DNA of 64,000 nucleotides from Isoetes taiwanensis (GCA_021234155.1 JAJEKV010000010.1:17769418-17833417), one strand, 5' to 3'. Positions 31,260-43,769 are shown, numbered from the stretch's first letter. Numbers and translations: made by a program. Notes: a model not told the origin generated them from the letters alone.

Positions 31260-32760
31260 AGAAATGCTTCGAAACTAGACAATCATCGAGAGCATGATGA
31301 CAAATAAAGAATACAAGAAAAAAAATGAATCATCCGCTACACAGGTTAAGCAAAGGTGAGAAGACTGGCGACAACTACTCATCAAGATGAACCCCCAACG
31401 CCCTCTCCCCCCTTCCGAGTTTTCGAGGAAAACCCTGATGAGAAACAGTCGCCAACGTTCTCGACATGTCTGCAGCGCCCGAACCAAAATGGAGATAACT
31501 TGAATTACATGGTCGCCAAATAAAGAGTTGAAGCATCCAAAAGGGGATGCTTGACTGCTAGCATCCATCACCCGACAAATCTCTGATAAACAGGATGGCG
31601 AGGCTCCCCAAGGATGAAGCACGATCCCTCGCACTGTGACAACCAAGACACTCCCCAAAAGAACCTGCAGAATGAAGGCTGAAAGAGAAATGATGCGTCA
31701 GGGAGATAGGCGCGTTCGAGGACATAACTGAGTGGGGGCATCCATGATGTCCTGGAGATAAGATCCTAGCGAGCCCACTGACGTTGTATCCAGCAGTGCA
31801 TGCAGCTGTTGGTTAGGCAGGATCAGCTGGGCATAGCTGGTATGGATGTGATTGAATGCCAGACAATGCTACGGAGTGTGGCTTTCATCTTCAATAGCAC
31901 CCTGCTGGCAGCACAGACATAATCTATCCTCCCATGCTTCCTGGGCCCATGTGCTTGTCGCAGTTCGCAAGTGATGTGCACATGTGCAAATGGAAGCTAC
32001 CAATCTATGCTTTTTTAGTGGCAAATGTGCATGGAGGTAGCGCTGTGGATCACGTGTAAGCGTGGGGTTGATCTGGACTTTATAGTGCGTTGTCTTAACA
32101 TGTTCAAGAGCACCACTATCCCAAAGCTTGCCGAGGAAGCAAGCATCCAGGTATTACAGCAGCTGATGGTAGTCCTCTTCAGTTTCTACTTGGATGCACC
32201 TATGCTCTTGTACGTCCTATCTAGAGAACCACTGTGCTCGCCTCTCCTTCCAGGATGCCTTGAGGCACTGCGGGCCCATGGCCACAGTACAAGCCAGGTT
32301 GGGGAGACGTTCATTGCCCATATTCGCCACCTTCTGAAAGTAAATAATATGGCAGTCGAGTGCAACCCACTGAAGAGATAAGAAACCAGTCTGCAGGAGG
32401 ATATGATATGGAACAATGGATTTCACCCCAAGCGCTGGGGCCAACTGTACCTGCACCAGTTCATTCCTCGTGGCCGAGGATATGACTGGACCCCAGACTT
32501 CGACCCCATATAAAAGGACAGGTTCCACTAGAACCCTGAACAAGTGGACAGATGGGCTAGCCATACAACTTTTTAGATGTTGTTCTGCATCGTATAAAGT
32601 ATCTTCCAACCCGTAGTCACCCGCAATTGAATGGAAGTGTCCCAGTATGTGGTAGTGGAAAACTCTATGCCTAGGTACTTGTAAGTGTGTGCCACCTCCA
32701 CATTTTGCCCCGGATAAGTGAAGGAGTCACAAGGCCCCCAAAAATGAACTTGCAATAAAA
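31260..32760 (-). mobile_element. LINE, 3' part (end of reverse transcriptase and 3' UTR)
   Basis: The minus-strand block 32755-32217 has SFTYPGQNVEVAHTYKYLGI and then, after a frameshift, FRVLVEPVLLYGVEVWGP, the conserved thumb/C-terminal part of non-LTR reverse transcriptases. Below 32200 the sequence matches, in the same orientation, the LINE fragment at 45060-45460, as a shared 3' region would. The 5' part of the same LINE lies at 36930-38480. Confidence 0.75.
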
Positions 32761-32983
32761 ATCAACATGAAAACCAGTATGTATATGGTTTTTTTTATAC
32801 AACAATTCATAATGTCAATAAAAACCACGTGTCTTTGATGATTTTGCAAAATTATTAGTAGTTCATATCATACTTTTTGTACTAATTCTAAAATTTAAAC
32901 TAGTTTATATAAATTATCACTAGTTTGTAAGATGGTTTCTAAGCATACATTGATTTTGTAAAATCATTGCTAGTTCATTATCA
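32761..32983. repeat. AT-rich tandem-like repeat beside the Helitron
   Basis: Two to three diverged copies of a unit ending AAAATCATTGCTAGTTCAT about 110 bp apart; similar units lie on the other side of the Helitron-like element at 36720-36900. Probably an AT-rich repeat in the LINE into which the Helitron inserted. Confidence 0.45.
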
Positions 32984-35900
32984 CTAGGAACGTGTGCCCG
33001 GCGATGCCGGGCATTAATCATGGATGCACAGAATGGATAGCTGCAAGAAAATGCATAGGTGAAATGGAATGGAATGCAATAAGTAGTATAGCAAGGAATG
33101 GAAATGAACAAATAGGTGGGATGGAATAGATCAACATCATGGAGTATGTGGATTGAATAGAGCACCATAGGTTTAGGGTATTAGTCGATATGCATTAAAA
33201 ATGGCAGTAGTAGTTCTTTTATTTTCTAAGAATTTCCAGAATGCCAAAATGCCAAGTTGCGAATAAATTCAGTGTAACTCCATCACCTACATGGAAAATG
33301 TCTTGTGTCGATTTGTTCAAAAAGTTGGATACGTACTGCAGTAACTCAAGAAATTATGAACAGGTTTATAATATTATCTAAGGCCACATGGCATGCTAGG
33401 AGTTGTAAAGATGGAAAGACAATAGCTCAGTCAGTTTTTCCTCATCTCTTAAAGAAGCTATGTACTCAAAGAGCTCCAATGCAAATCAAGAAATAAAGTT
33501 GCAGATGACACAGAAGGTAAGGAATTCAAATCCAATCCATAGTCTGGTTGAAATTAAGGTAAGAAAAAAAAATTGCAACAACTTAATACTTATCAGCAAT
33601 GGAGAGAGCGAGCTGACAGTTCTGCTTAGCCTGTTGAAGTCTGGAGATCAAGGTAGAGCCATGTTTGGCAGTAGAGATATCAGAGAGGTCCATTTCTAGG
33701 AACTGAATGGCGCGAAGAAGCTCGAAAACATCCTGCTCGTTAATTTCACCCTGGGCAAGCAACTGGGAAGCAACTGCCCTAATTTTTTCTATCACCATGC
33801 CTCCGACAGCGGCAATCATCTTTCCACTGCCATAAGGCCTCTCCAGAAGGCCCCCAAAGACGGTGAGAACATCCACTATAGCCCAGGCGCTCGCATTTTG
33901 GGGCGCTTTTTTCTTTGCCTGCCTTTCAAATTTCTCAAGCTCTGAACTTTCTTTCTCAGCCAAAGCCTCTGTATCCTTCTATTCTTCCGGCGCCCTGCTG
34001 CGAGAGTGCATATTTTCTTCAAGCAAATATGGAGCAAATTATCCTAGTCATTCTAGTGGTAATGTGGTTGAATATCAAATAATGCAAGACCATAACACTG
34101 GGAGATCTCGCGGTTTTGGAAATATTACTTTTGATAACAGTACATGACGAAAAATATTAGGTCTAGATTGCTAGTTCAAGAAAGTTACAAAATACATTAA
34201 TATAACCATAAGGCAAAAGAAAACTACCACAATAATTTGTTGCTGAAAGACATGTTATTACTGATTGGCCTTAAGCAACATGCTCAACTCCATTATTTTA
34301 CAGAACTCCATGATATGGACTGGCTAGCAGACACATGGCAGACACACCAGATGATAGAAAAGAACAATTAAGATTAACATTAATGAAGACAATAAGTAAT
34401 ATGAAATCTTACTCTAAATGTCACTGTTTCTCAAGCATGGAGTGGTTTTCCAGCCATCTGGAACTGTGCAAAAGAATTAGGGAAGAATTTTTAACCTTAA
34501 TAACTCATGTGAGGGAGAACCTTATTGTACCATGCTTTGTATCAATCTTCATTGTAGTCCTAATCCTGATATAATATAAAAGGTCAAGCAAAACCAAAGC
34601 TTTCAAAGACCCTAACTTGTGGATATGGTGCTAGAAAAATAGGAAGCCAGGATAATCATCTATGGAGAAACACAACGATCTGTTGCAGGCAGCTAAGGAC
34701 TGCTACATATCTCCTGGGATGAGGCAGTAGAAGATAAAAAAAGCAAACAAAAAAATAATCCAATAGCAGGTGTAAGCTTGTCTAAATAGCTTGTAACAAA
34801 TGAAAAAATGAAAGTCACACTCTTGGCAATATCAAACACTTAAATTGCTTCACATTTAAAGACATACAATAGACATACCTTAATGCTGCATTCTTATTGG
34901 CTGGACAGGGAATGTTGATGAAGAGCTGCTCACAAAGAACATCTACATGCAAACACTGGCATACATGTGTGTAAACTTTTGAGAAACACATAATAGCAAA
35001 ATGCATAAATAAAAATGTAAAACATATTGCACTTACTTTCCATGTCGATAAATGGAAGTGATTCCAAACACTCCAAGCATTCCTGCATTTAAAGTTGTCA
35101 TATACAGCATATAAGTAGAATATCGGAAAGGAAATTTTAGAAAGCAACATTGGTCCTTGATATACCAATGCCATTAGTGCAAGAAAAAGAAAGCATGGCA
35201 TTAAGGTGGTCTCAGCAACGGGTTATAGAAATACAGGTCTATATCTGCTATTTATCATCTATCCTAGAATTGTTCGCCAATAGTGTATTATTGTGCAAGC
35301 TTTGACATAAAAACGGCATCATGAGATTACCAACTTTTCCAATAGCTAGATATTCCTAGGGAAAAACCATTTACATGAGGCACCAAGCTATAGCTATGGT
35401 TATGACGGGGCAGCTGAATCTTAACCTGAAATACACAAATAGTCGGAAATAGGTACAGAAAAGGATTATATAGTAGAAATACATAAATAAAAACGTTCGT
35501 ACATATCCATTTTCGTTCCATTATTACAGGTTTGATTAGAGGATGGCAAATGGTTCAGGCTGATACAGTAAGGCATTTGTACAGCATATGTTAAAAACTT
35601 GGTGGTTGAAGATGGGTGAATCGTACAACAAACATCATTTATAGGAACACTTTACTGATTTAATGGACATGCAGAATTCATGAACCCATAATAAAATACA
35701 TCTTTACATGAGAATATGAGGCTACATGAAATTTGTACAGCATATTGAATCTGAAGCACGACATCATCTCAAAACATGCAAAAAAGAAAATTCAAACCTA
35801 GAAGATAGAGCCCAGAGCTAGAAAGTCTGCTTCCACGAAATCAGCAAAGATCTGGTGATGTCTGCCTTAAATGCAAATGGGAGTGATGACAAAATTATAA

Positions 35901-36708
35901 AACAAAGCCGAAATAAGCAAATTGGAATTGCAGAAGGAAAACAGAGCTAACCCCAAACTTAAAAGGGAATCAAAGAAAGACTTATCAATACAGAAATCAA
36001 ACTCGTTCTGTCCTAAACCATAGGGTTACCTGTTGGCGGACATCTCAGCATCCGCCATAGTCGGTTCCAATCCCTTCAAACTGCTAGATAATAAATAAAA
36101 CTCAGTCAAATATTTAGACCACTGATGCCTAAGGTAGTTACCTCTATGCATTATTTGGCTAAGACCTGCTCTCGTAGTAATAACCTCATAGTCCATCCGC
36201 CCAAAATGCAGCAACAAAACTTAACCGTTAGCCAGAACTATGGTCTGCGGCACCAAAAATGCGCACTCTTGGGACGTGGTGCTTGTAAATAGAAAATAGG
36301 ACCTTCGCAGCTGCCGATACATGCAAAAAAAATTGAGGATTAGAATGGCACTCCACACATCAGAAGCAACATTTAAATCTGACGCACCTCAAATCCATCC
36401 AAATTGACATAGTTAGTTAGAAAACCCAGTGGAACAACCAACATTTCGATGAAAACTCCCACAATGACAAAGCTAACAAATTACCGGTTGCAGCCTTAGA
36501 TGCCGATTTGAGGGCGGGTGAGCTGATATGAAAAAGAGCACTGGAAGTGTGGAATCTGATAGCGTCGGAAGGAAGACTCGAATGCAGAGGAAAAAGGATG
36601 TACAATTCAAAAAAACTATACCGCAAGGGGGAGAGGAACGCCGCATGCGGCGTTACATGCGGCGTTCCAGGCACATTCCCCAACCCCTTGCCTTTTTAAA
36701 AAAGAAGA
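32984..36708 (-). mobile_element. Helitron-like element with captured gene
   Basis: Read on the minus strand, the 3' end is a perfect hairpin GCCCGGCATCGCCGGGC (33012-32996), eight bases, then CTAG followed by T: the classic Helitron terminus. A possible 5' end is A|TCTTCTTTTTTAAAAAGGC at 36708, giving insertion between A and T. The 3725-bp interior has no Rep/helicase, so it would be non-autonomous. The inserted block separates two parts of one LINE. The 3' end is well supported; the 5' end is a guess. Confidence 0.55.
33583..36058 (-). pseudogene. Multi-exon gene or gene fragment inside the Helitron
   Basis: Segments with matching splice signals: a start exon 36058-36030 (MADAEMSAN, then GTAACC), 35082-35037 (ECLECLESLPFIDME, between TGCAG and GTAAGT), 34942-34879 (VLCEQLFINIPCPANKNAAL, between TGTAG and GTATGT), and a last exon about 33963-33583 with KFERQAKKKAPQNASAWAIV, GLLERPYGSGKMIAAVGGMV and LLRAIQFLEMDLSDIST, ending ADKY. 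The first junctions are not confirmed in frame. The gene shares the Helitron's strand, as captured genes often do. No family recognised. Confidence 0.4.
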
Positions 36709-36929
36709 TGTTTAGTTACACAAATTCTACATAGTACAATGGTTTTTTGAAATCATCATAAGTTTGAAAGATGTGTTTTAAGCATATGTTGACTTTGCAA
36801 AACCATTGCTAGTTCATACCACATTTAATTATACGCATTCTAGATCTTAAAATGGTTTCTTATAATCATCATTAATTCTTCAGATGCTTTTTACATATGT
36901 GTTTTCAGTATAATAATTTTGGATGCTCT
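36709..36929. repeat. AT-rich repeat flanking the Helitron 5' side
   Basis: Contains TTTGCAAAACCATTGCTAGT and related words also present at 32761-32983. Non-coding. Confidence 0.4.
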
Positions 36930-38480
36930 CAGATACTAGTTCCTGCAAAGATGAGGCAAGCAAGACCTCAGTCTTGGCCAGATCGACCCTCATTCCAGTG
37001 GCCTGACAGAAGCTATATAGGGCATGTAGATGCTGTTGTATATCATCTGGGAGGTGGGCTAGGAGGTCCACATCATCTGCGTATATGAGTTGCCTAATGA
37101 TCTGGTGCACAAGCCTAGCCCCATCACCCCATGGCAGGTAAGACACTCCTACAATTGAACAATATAGAGGCCAAATCCTGTTGGGGAGAAAGCATCCCTG
37201 GCGGACACCAATACTACTATTGATAGGTGGTCTGCCGGTATCCGTCGGCCGAAACATGTCTCATAGAGCATGTATACTGCATTTCGCAAGTCTTCAGGGG
37301 CTCCCAACTGTCTTAGTCTTCCCCAAAACTTTTCTCTAGGCATAGTGTCAAAGGCCTTTGCAAAGTCGATAAACTAGCAGTAGAGATCCTGGCGGCAGTT
37401 CCTGTTATCCTCAATCAAGGTCTGGAGCATGAATATATGGTCAATGGTGGAGTGTCAGGGCCTGGATCCTGCCTGTGTATCTGCTCTCATTTCTGCCTCC
37501 TCTGTCCACATCGTGAGTTGCTATTCAAGGATGCTGGCCATTACCTTTGCAAAGAATGAACTAACCATGATTGTCCTGTTGTTGGCTGGGCTGTGTGGGT
37601 CTCTTGCCTTGTAGATGGAAACTACTCTGTTAGTGATCCACTGTTGGAAAAATCCTTTCTATAATGCTCTATTAAATAGTGCGGTCGGGATGGGCACTAT
37701 TGGTAGTCCCGCCCACTTGAGAAGCTCTGCCTGCATGCCATCCAAGTCTGCCGCTTTGCCATTGGCGAGATGCTGCAGGCCCTGAGTGACATCTGCCTCT
37801 GTGATTTCCAAGGCCGGGCCCCTTTGGGGGGTCTAGCCGAACCCCAGAGGATCATAGAGCTGGTGCAAGTATTGCACCCATTGATCCGGACTGATATTTC
37901 CTGCAGGCTGGAGAGGTTTGCTGAGTTGCTCAACACCTTTCTCCAAAATGTTCTGGAATGCCTCTCCAGCAGGTAAAATGTTTCCCTCTGATGCTCTGCA
38001 ATATATCTGGCTTTCTTTCCTTTCACAAGAAGACGGTACTATCTGATCGCGAGGGGGCGCAGGATGGGGTCAGTGACCTGTCAAAGCCAGCGCTTGAAGT
38101 CTCTACATTCAGCATCAAACCACTGGTTACGGGAGAAGGTTGTAGTTCCCGAGATCTTCCGGGGGCGGCTTCTACCAAAGCATCTCTCTACAGCAGTCAT
38201 AAGCACTGTGACCAACTGGTCAGTCTGTTGTTGTAGCGTGAAAAGCTGTAGAATTTTTGCTAGGTCAGGTACTAGCATCTTGGCATAAGTCACGTGGTGA
38301 TCCGAGTCAGTCTCCTCATCTCTATTATCTGTGCCTACTCGGAGCTGGATGATGAGATGTAGATCTTGTTCAGTGACTAGTACATAATCCACAACACTGT
38401 AGCAGCCTCCCTGGTTTTCCTGCCTGCAAGTGTACCGACAGAGAGGGGCTACTGCGCCAAACCGTTGCATATGACTAAAT
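36930..38480 (-). mobile_element. LINE, endonuclease end and reverse transcriptase core
   Basis: Minus-strand order. 38470-38081: end of the AP-endonuclease-like domain with SVVDYVLV and DSDHH. 38026-37697: KGKKARYIAEHQRE and the linker. Fragments FDTMPREKFWGRLRQLGA, SIGVRQGCFL and LIYADDVDLLAHL follow (the YADD catalytic motif near 37060), then RVDLAKTEVLLAS. The reverse transcriptase resumes across the Helitron at 32755. Numerous stops make it inactive. It is 5' truncated at about 38480. Confidence 0.8.
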
Positions 38481-39190
38481 CAAAGATATGCACATCTGAA
38501 GCAATTGCCAGCCAGGGAGAAATAAGCTTTTCACCTTTACTCACAAATGCAATTGAGAGAACAAGCTGACTTTTAGTAATCTTTGATCTAAAACGACCCT
38601 TGTTACTATGTATGATAAAATGTGGAAGCTTGAGCGATGCATGCCGCGTATTAATATATAGTAACCTACTGAAGGTATTACCTCTAGGAATGCCATCAAT
38701 GATAAGAACATTGGGCGTCGTTTTCTAGTATCTTCATTCTTATTTAACTATTATCTATGCAATACCATAATAACTCTATGAGCTCATATATGGTCTTGCT
38801 TTTTATCATCTATCTATGCCTAGTCTTGTTTTTCCAACTTGTGACAAGCTTATGTATGCAAAATAGAATAAACACATTGAGTAAAACCAAGCTCCCTCGA
38901 ATGAAAATACAGCCTTAAGCACCATAAACAGAGTTAAGCTTCAAGTAGAACAAATTATTACAAATGTGAAAATACATAACACTTAGAGCACTTTGCCAAT
39001 TACCATTAACAAGCTTGACATTGCCAAATACCTAGCAAATTTGACCTTGTCAAAATTTCCTGGCGTGTTTTTTTGTTAGTTTTTTTTCTTTCTAATGCTC
39101 TTCTTTTAAAATTCTATGTAATCAACGGGAGGCATAAATTACGCCTATATTCGGCGTGTTTTAAAACGAGGAAAAGTTCCTCCGCTATTG
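38481..39190. other. Non-coding AT-rich spacer
   Basis: No ORF, repeat array or RNA gene recognised between the truncated LINE and the minisatellite. Confidence 0.4.
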
Positions 39191-39199
39191 TGGAGTGGC

Positions 39200-39450
39200 G
39201 CTGCCATGGCTCTCTACTGCTCTGTTCTTCTGCAGCTATGGCAAGCAGGCGTTCTTTTGCGGCTTTTGTGGCTATGGCGTTCTTCTGCGGCTATGGCGAG
39301 CAGGCGTTCTTCTATGGCTATGGCGTTCTTCTGCGGCTATGGGGTTTTTCTGCGGCTATGGCGAGCAGACTATGGCAGAAAGTATAGGCTATGGTCGAGC
39401 AGAAAGTATAGGCTATGGCGTTCTTCTACGGCTATGGCCGAGCATGCATT
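39200..39450. repeat. GGCTATGGCGTTCTTCTGC minisatellite
   Basis: Irregular tandem array of GGCTATGGCG, GTTCTTCTGCGGCTATGG and AGCAGAAAGTATAGGCTATG units, reading open in several frames, which inflates ORF calls there. It lies about 850 bp upstream of the LRR gene. Confidence 0.75.
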
Positions 39451-40027
39451 TGTTTGCTATGGCTCATTCTCAGCTTCAAGATATGTTTCGCTTCAAGATC
39501 TGGCTTTAAGAGTTCACTTCAAGATCTGAAGAATGTGTGCATCTGAAGATTTCGCTTCAAGATCTTCAAGATCAGCGACGGATTTGGCTTCAAGAAACAA
39601 ACAAACACAGGGGCACTAAAAAAACACAGGGGCAAGTTCATTCAACGGGCTGTCTGTGATTCGCGAAGCTCTGCCGGAGAAAATCGTTCAAGCCTAGCTC
39701 CGCCAGAACAGAGAAAAGAGAGAAGATAAATGCCACGTGCCAAAATACTAGTGGAAATTTAAGCCTTCCGTTGATTACGCACGAGAAAATACCCTCCTCG
39801 GGTTTTTCGGGGGTAATTTTCTTAGCAGCACCGCCAGCGGCAGATGCACTCGCGGCTCCGCTGCTCATGTGCCGCCACTGCAGCTGGAGTGCGTCCGCCA
39901 CCGCTGACGGCGCCCCGCCTCGCAAATTACCCCTGGAAAACCCTCAGAGGGGTATTCTCCCTTATACATAATTTCGTTTTCGTCTCGTATTTTGTTGAGA
40001 ACATACTTGGAAATATTTCTTGTGACA

Positions 40028-40280
40028 GGTAAGTTCGTTATCGGCAGTGTAGCGGCTTCGTTTTACATCCTTTCATTTGCTTTTGCTTGGTCGTTTTCTT
40101 GCCTGCTCGATTTTGCAGCCCATCTTCAACGCAGTATAAATTGATTCTCAGATTATGAAGGATCATCTGGCGCTTCTCTTTGCTTCATTTTTGGCTGTGC
40201 AATTTCATAAAGACATTCATTTGGGTTTGCAAGCATTTTGATTTGCCCTAACTTTTTTACATTTGTCTCTGATCCGCAGT
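40028..40280 (+). other. Probable 5'UTR intron of the LRR-malectin gene
   Basis: A strong donor (GTGACAG|GTAAGTTCG near 40027) and an acceptor (TGATCCGCAG|TGCGTC near 40279) lie 20-275 bp before the start codon at 40303, with T-rich sequence before the acceptor. Leader introns are common in plant genes. Confidence 0.6.
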
Positions 40281-40302
40281 GCGTCGTACTCAAGCTTAAG
40301 CA

Positions 40303-42102
40303 ATGCAAACATTTTGCTTGCCGGTGCTTTTATTCTTGGCCTGTCAATGTTATGCCGGCTTCGACCCTGTACAACTGAGCGCTCTTGGACAAATCGGAGT
40401 GGCCATTGGATACACCGAACCTAACTTCTACTTTGATCCTTGTCACTCTCCAGCCATCACATGCGATGATACAAATACTTCCGTTGTTATTCTCGACTTC
40501 CACAGGTACGGATTAAAAGGAACTCTCCCTGAAGATATTGGCAAACTCACCAAACTCACAGATCTGAGGCTTGGTGCAAATGGTATCATAGGTGAAATCC
40601 CTAAAGGCCTAGGCTTGCTTACTCAGGTCAAATACGTGAACTTGGGCACTAACAGACTTTATGGTTCCATTCCGGACGAAATAGGTAATATGACCAATTT
40701 GATAGAGCTCTATGTTGACAACAATAACTTAACAGGTACCATTCCTTCTTCTGTAGGTCGGCTTTCCAACCTCCGACTTCTTACCGCCTACCATAACCGC
40801 CTGAGTGGCGGCATTCCTCCTGAGCTTGCTCGCTGCAGCTATTTGAGGCATCTTGATCTTTCACAAAATGGATTTTCTGGTGACACTTCTGTTCTTCAAC
40901 AATTTCAAAAACTCGAATTTTTAGATTTGTCTTACAATCAGTTTTCTGGAGCCATCTTCAATACCCTGAAAAGTATGGCTTCTTTACAAATAGCAGATCT
41001 TAGAAAGAACAGTTTCATTGATATTCCATCCCCCATATCTGACAATCTTACGTACTTAGACTTAGCATTTAACCAGATAACAGGAAGCCTCCCGAAGAAC
41101 TTTGGTGGACAGAAGTTGCAATGTCTATTTATGGACCACAATAATCTTAACGGAGAAGTTCCCGATGCAAGCTTCATTTCCATGTTCAGCCTTAGACAGT
41201 TGGACCTCTCCCATAACCTCCTCAAGGGTTCTACCAAGTTTACAACATACTTGGGTAAAGCAGAGAGGAACTTGGGGTTCAATTACTTAAGTGATGATAG
41301 CATTAAGCCATTTGACTGTAGCTTTTTAAGCCCTACAACATTGGATCACTGTTCTCCCTCTATACCTGGCGATCTTGAAAATATTGCAATCAATGCAGGA
41401 GGTTACGATACAATCTTTAAGGATATACAGTTCCATCATGATGTGGACAAGGGATTTGGGTTGCACTATGATTCTGATGGTTCAAGGACGTGGGCTGTGG
41501 AACTTTCAAATCAATTCAAAACTATTATTCGACCTGACATTAAAGGCCTTGCAGAAATATATGAATCCATGCGCACATCAGAAGAATTTTTAGCTTATCA
41601 TGGAACTCGGTTGCGGGCAGGGACATACAATGTCACACTCTATTTTGCAGAGATTGAAGAAGGTAATGTTCGATATAGAGTGTTTGATGTGTATATCCAA
41701 GGAATACTGGTATACAAAGATTTGGATGTGGCTTTTTGGGTAAGAGGTAATGCTTCTTATGTTCTCTCCTACGAGACGGAAGTTAAGAATGGCATAGTGT
41801 CTGTCCAACTATTATTTGAAGGCAGGGCTAGAGGAGATAAGTATTATAAGCGTGGAGGTCCCATGATATCAGCCATATCTGTGACCTTAACAAAAGCTGC
41901 AAGTGGCCGCTTGGGCCCCTTGGGGCTCCCCATTCTACCTGCTAAGGCTAAATCAGCAATTATTAGCATTGTTATTGCAGTAGTTGCAATCCTTGCATAT
42001 TGTTGTTGTTTATTATTCGTGTTATGGAGAAGAAAGAAGAGGCAGGAAGAGGAGAATGAACAACCGCCAAATGGACAACCGCCAATACAACCTCAGGCAT
42101 AA
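40303..42102 (+). CDS. LRR plus malectin-like membrane protein without kinase domain
   Basis: A 599-residue intact ORF. Residues 1-18 (MQTFCLPVLLFLACQCYA) look like a signal peptide. About eight to ten leucine-rich repeats follow at residues 65-330 (LTKLTDLRLGANGIIGEIP-type). A malectin-like domain at about 365-530 has NAGGYDTIFKDIQF, YNVTLYFAEIEEG and RVFDVYIQG. A transmembrane helix at about 548-573 (IISIVIAVVAILAYCCCLLFVLW) is followed by a short basic, Gln/Pro-rich tail (RRKKRQEEENEQPP). LRR-malectin receptor kinases of plants have this order with a cytoplasmic kinase; here the protein ends after 24 cytosolic residues, so it would act as a co-receptor or decoy (inference). The start is the first ATG after the leader intron. 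A partial duplicate lies downstream. Confidence 0.9.
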   Translation: MQTFCLPVLLFLACQCYAGFDPVQLSALGQIGVAIGYTEPNFYFDPCHSPAITCDDTNTSVVILDFHRYGLKGTLPEDIGKLTKLTDLRLGANGIIGEIPKGLGLLTQVKYVNLGTNRLYGSIPDEIGNMTNLIELYVDNNNLTGTIPSSVGRLSNLRLLTAYHNRLSGGIPPELARCSYLRHLDLSQNGFSGDTSVLQQFQKLEFLDLSYNQFSGAIFNTLKSMASLQIADLRKNSFIDIPSPISDNLTYLDLAFNQITGSLPKNFGGQKLQCLFMDHNNLNGEVPDASFISMFSLRQLDLSHNLLKGSTKFTTYLGKAERNLGFNYLSDDSIKPFDCSFLSPTTLDHCSPSIPGDLENIAINAGGYDTIFKDIQFHHDVDKGFGLHYDSDGSRTWAVELSNQFKTIIRPDIKGLAEIYESMRTSEEFLAYHGTRLRAGTYNVTLYFAEIEEGNVRYRVFDVYIQGILVYKDLDVAFWVRGNASYVLSYETEVKNGIVSVQLLFEGRARGDKYYKRGGPMISAISVTLTKAASGRLGPLGLPILPAKAKSAIISIVIAVVAILAYCCCLLFVLWRRKKRQEEENEQPPNGQPPIQPQA

Positions 42103-42482
42103 CATTCCAAAGAAGCATCAAAGTAGGGGAAGATTGGATCAATCTACGACGTACGTACAAGGACACATCTGCAATATTTGTACATGTTTCTTTCAGTCTC
42201 GGCTTACACCACCAATGCAATGGACTCTGGGTGCCAAAAAGTTGAAGGGACTGCCATGTATCAGCCTGGTAGCGTTCACATATTCTAGGCAAAAGCTTTT
42301 AACTATTTTTAGCATCTTTTTGCTGCTGTCATTGTTTCTGATGGACTATATAATACATGGAAGCTTTTTCTTCCTGTAAGTAATTATATGTATCGTGTGC
42401 TGCAAAATGTTTCTAACTGCTGTTTCGTGTGCAGGATAGATTTGTCCCTTGCCATTCAGAAGAAGTAAAGACTTTAAAAGGG

Positions 42483-42584
42483 GTTCTGCATGTTCATAAG
42501 TCCAACGGAGATCCACATCTGCAGTGGATCGTAGTTCTGCATGTTTATAAGTGCAACTGAGATCCACATCTGCAGTGGATCGTA
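42483..42584. repeat. 51-bp tandem duplication in the LRR gene 3' region
   Basis: Two head-to-tail copies beginning GTTCTGCATGTTYATAAGT, differing at a few bases; each contains the palindrome GATCCACATCTGCAGTGGATC. Confidence 0.85.
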
Positions 42585-42739
42585 GTTTCATTTGCTGTGA
42601 TGTTAATTTTGATATATCTTAAGCTCGGACATTAAACATTTTGATTGGCCGCAAGGAGTTCTTGGAGTACACATGCAATTATCTGGTTCATCCTTTGGGC
42701 TTTTCCAAATTGCTTCACTTAGCCCATTATGACACTTTT

Positions 42740-43235
42740 GAGTATTACTCATGGAATTCGGTTGCGTGCAGGGATATACAATGTCACACTTTATTTTTGA
42801 GGAATTGAAGATGGTTATATTGGATATAGAGTGTTTGATGTGTATATCCAAGGAATACTGGTATACAAAGATTTGGATGTGGCTTTTTGGGTAAGAGGTA
42901 ATGCTTCTTATGTTCTCTCCTACGAGACGGAAGTTAACAGTGGCATAGTGTCTGTCCAACTATGATTTGAAGGCAGGGCCAAAGGAGATAAGTATGCAAA
43001 GTGTGGAGGTCCCATGATATCAGCCATATCCGTGGCCTTAACAAAAGCTGCGGCCGCTTGGGCCGTCCTCCCTGCTAAGGCTAAATCAGCAATTATTAAC
43101 ATTGTTATTGCAGTAGTTGCGATTCTTGCATATTCTTGTTGTTTGTTCACTTTATGGAGAAGAAAGAAGAGGCAGGAACAACAGAATGACAACAACCACA
43201 ACCCCAGGCATAATATTTCAGAGAAGCCTCTAGCA
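42740..43235 (+). pseudogene. Partial duplicate of the LRR-malectin gene
   Basis: Sequence from about 42750 repeats the malectin C-terminal half, membrane helix and basic tail of the upstream gene (about 41600-42060) at high identity, including YIQGILVYKDLDVAFWVRGN and the RRKKRQEQQN tail. Stops (TGA near 42799 and 42963) and lack of a 5' part make it a pseudogene. Similarity resumes into the 3' region (43285-43760 versus 42170-42640), so the duplicated unit is about 1.1 kb. Confidence 0.9.
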
Positions 43236-43769
43236 TAGGGGAAGGTTTGGATCGATCTACTTACAAGGGCATATCTGCAATATTTATACATGACCCTTTC
43301 AGTCTCGGGCCCCATTTGGGCTTACAGAACGAATGCATTGCACTCTGGGTGCCGAAAAGTTGAATGGATCGCCATGTATCAACCAGGTATTGTTCACATG
43401 TCTATCTTGTATAAAGGTTATATTTCACAGCTAGTGCTGCTTGATTATATCAGGCAAAGACTTTTACCTATTTTTAACATGTTCTTGCTGCTGTTATTTT
43501 TTCTGGTGGACTATATAATAACTGGAATTTTTTTCTTGCTGTAACTAATTATATGTATCATATGCGGCAGATTGTTTCTAACTGCGGTTTCATCTGCAGG
43601 ATAGATATTCCCTTACCATTCTGCAAAAATAAAGACTTCAAAAGGGGTTGCAACTGAGATCCACATCTATAGTTTCATTTGCCGTGATGCAAATTTTGAT
43701 ATATCTTAAGCTCGGACATTGAATAATTTGATTGGCCGCAAGGCGCATATTTCCCTTTTGTACTGGCGA

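Noticed and set aside
39190-39530. Overlapping plus-strand ORFs of about 100 codons
   Set aside because: They are products of the GGCTATGGCG minisatellite, open in several frames with low-complexity translations.
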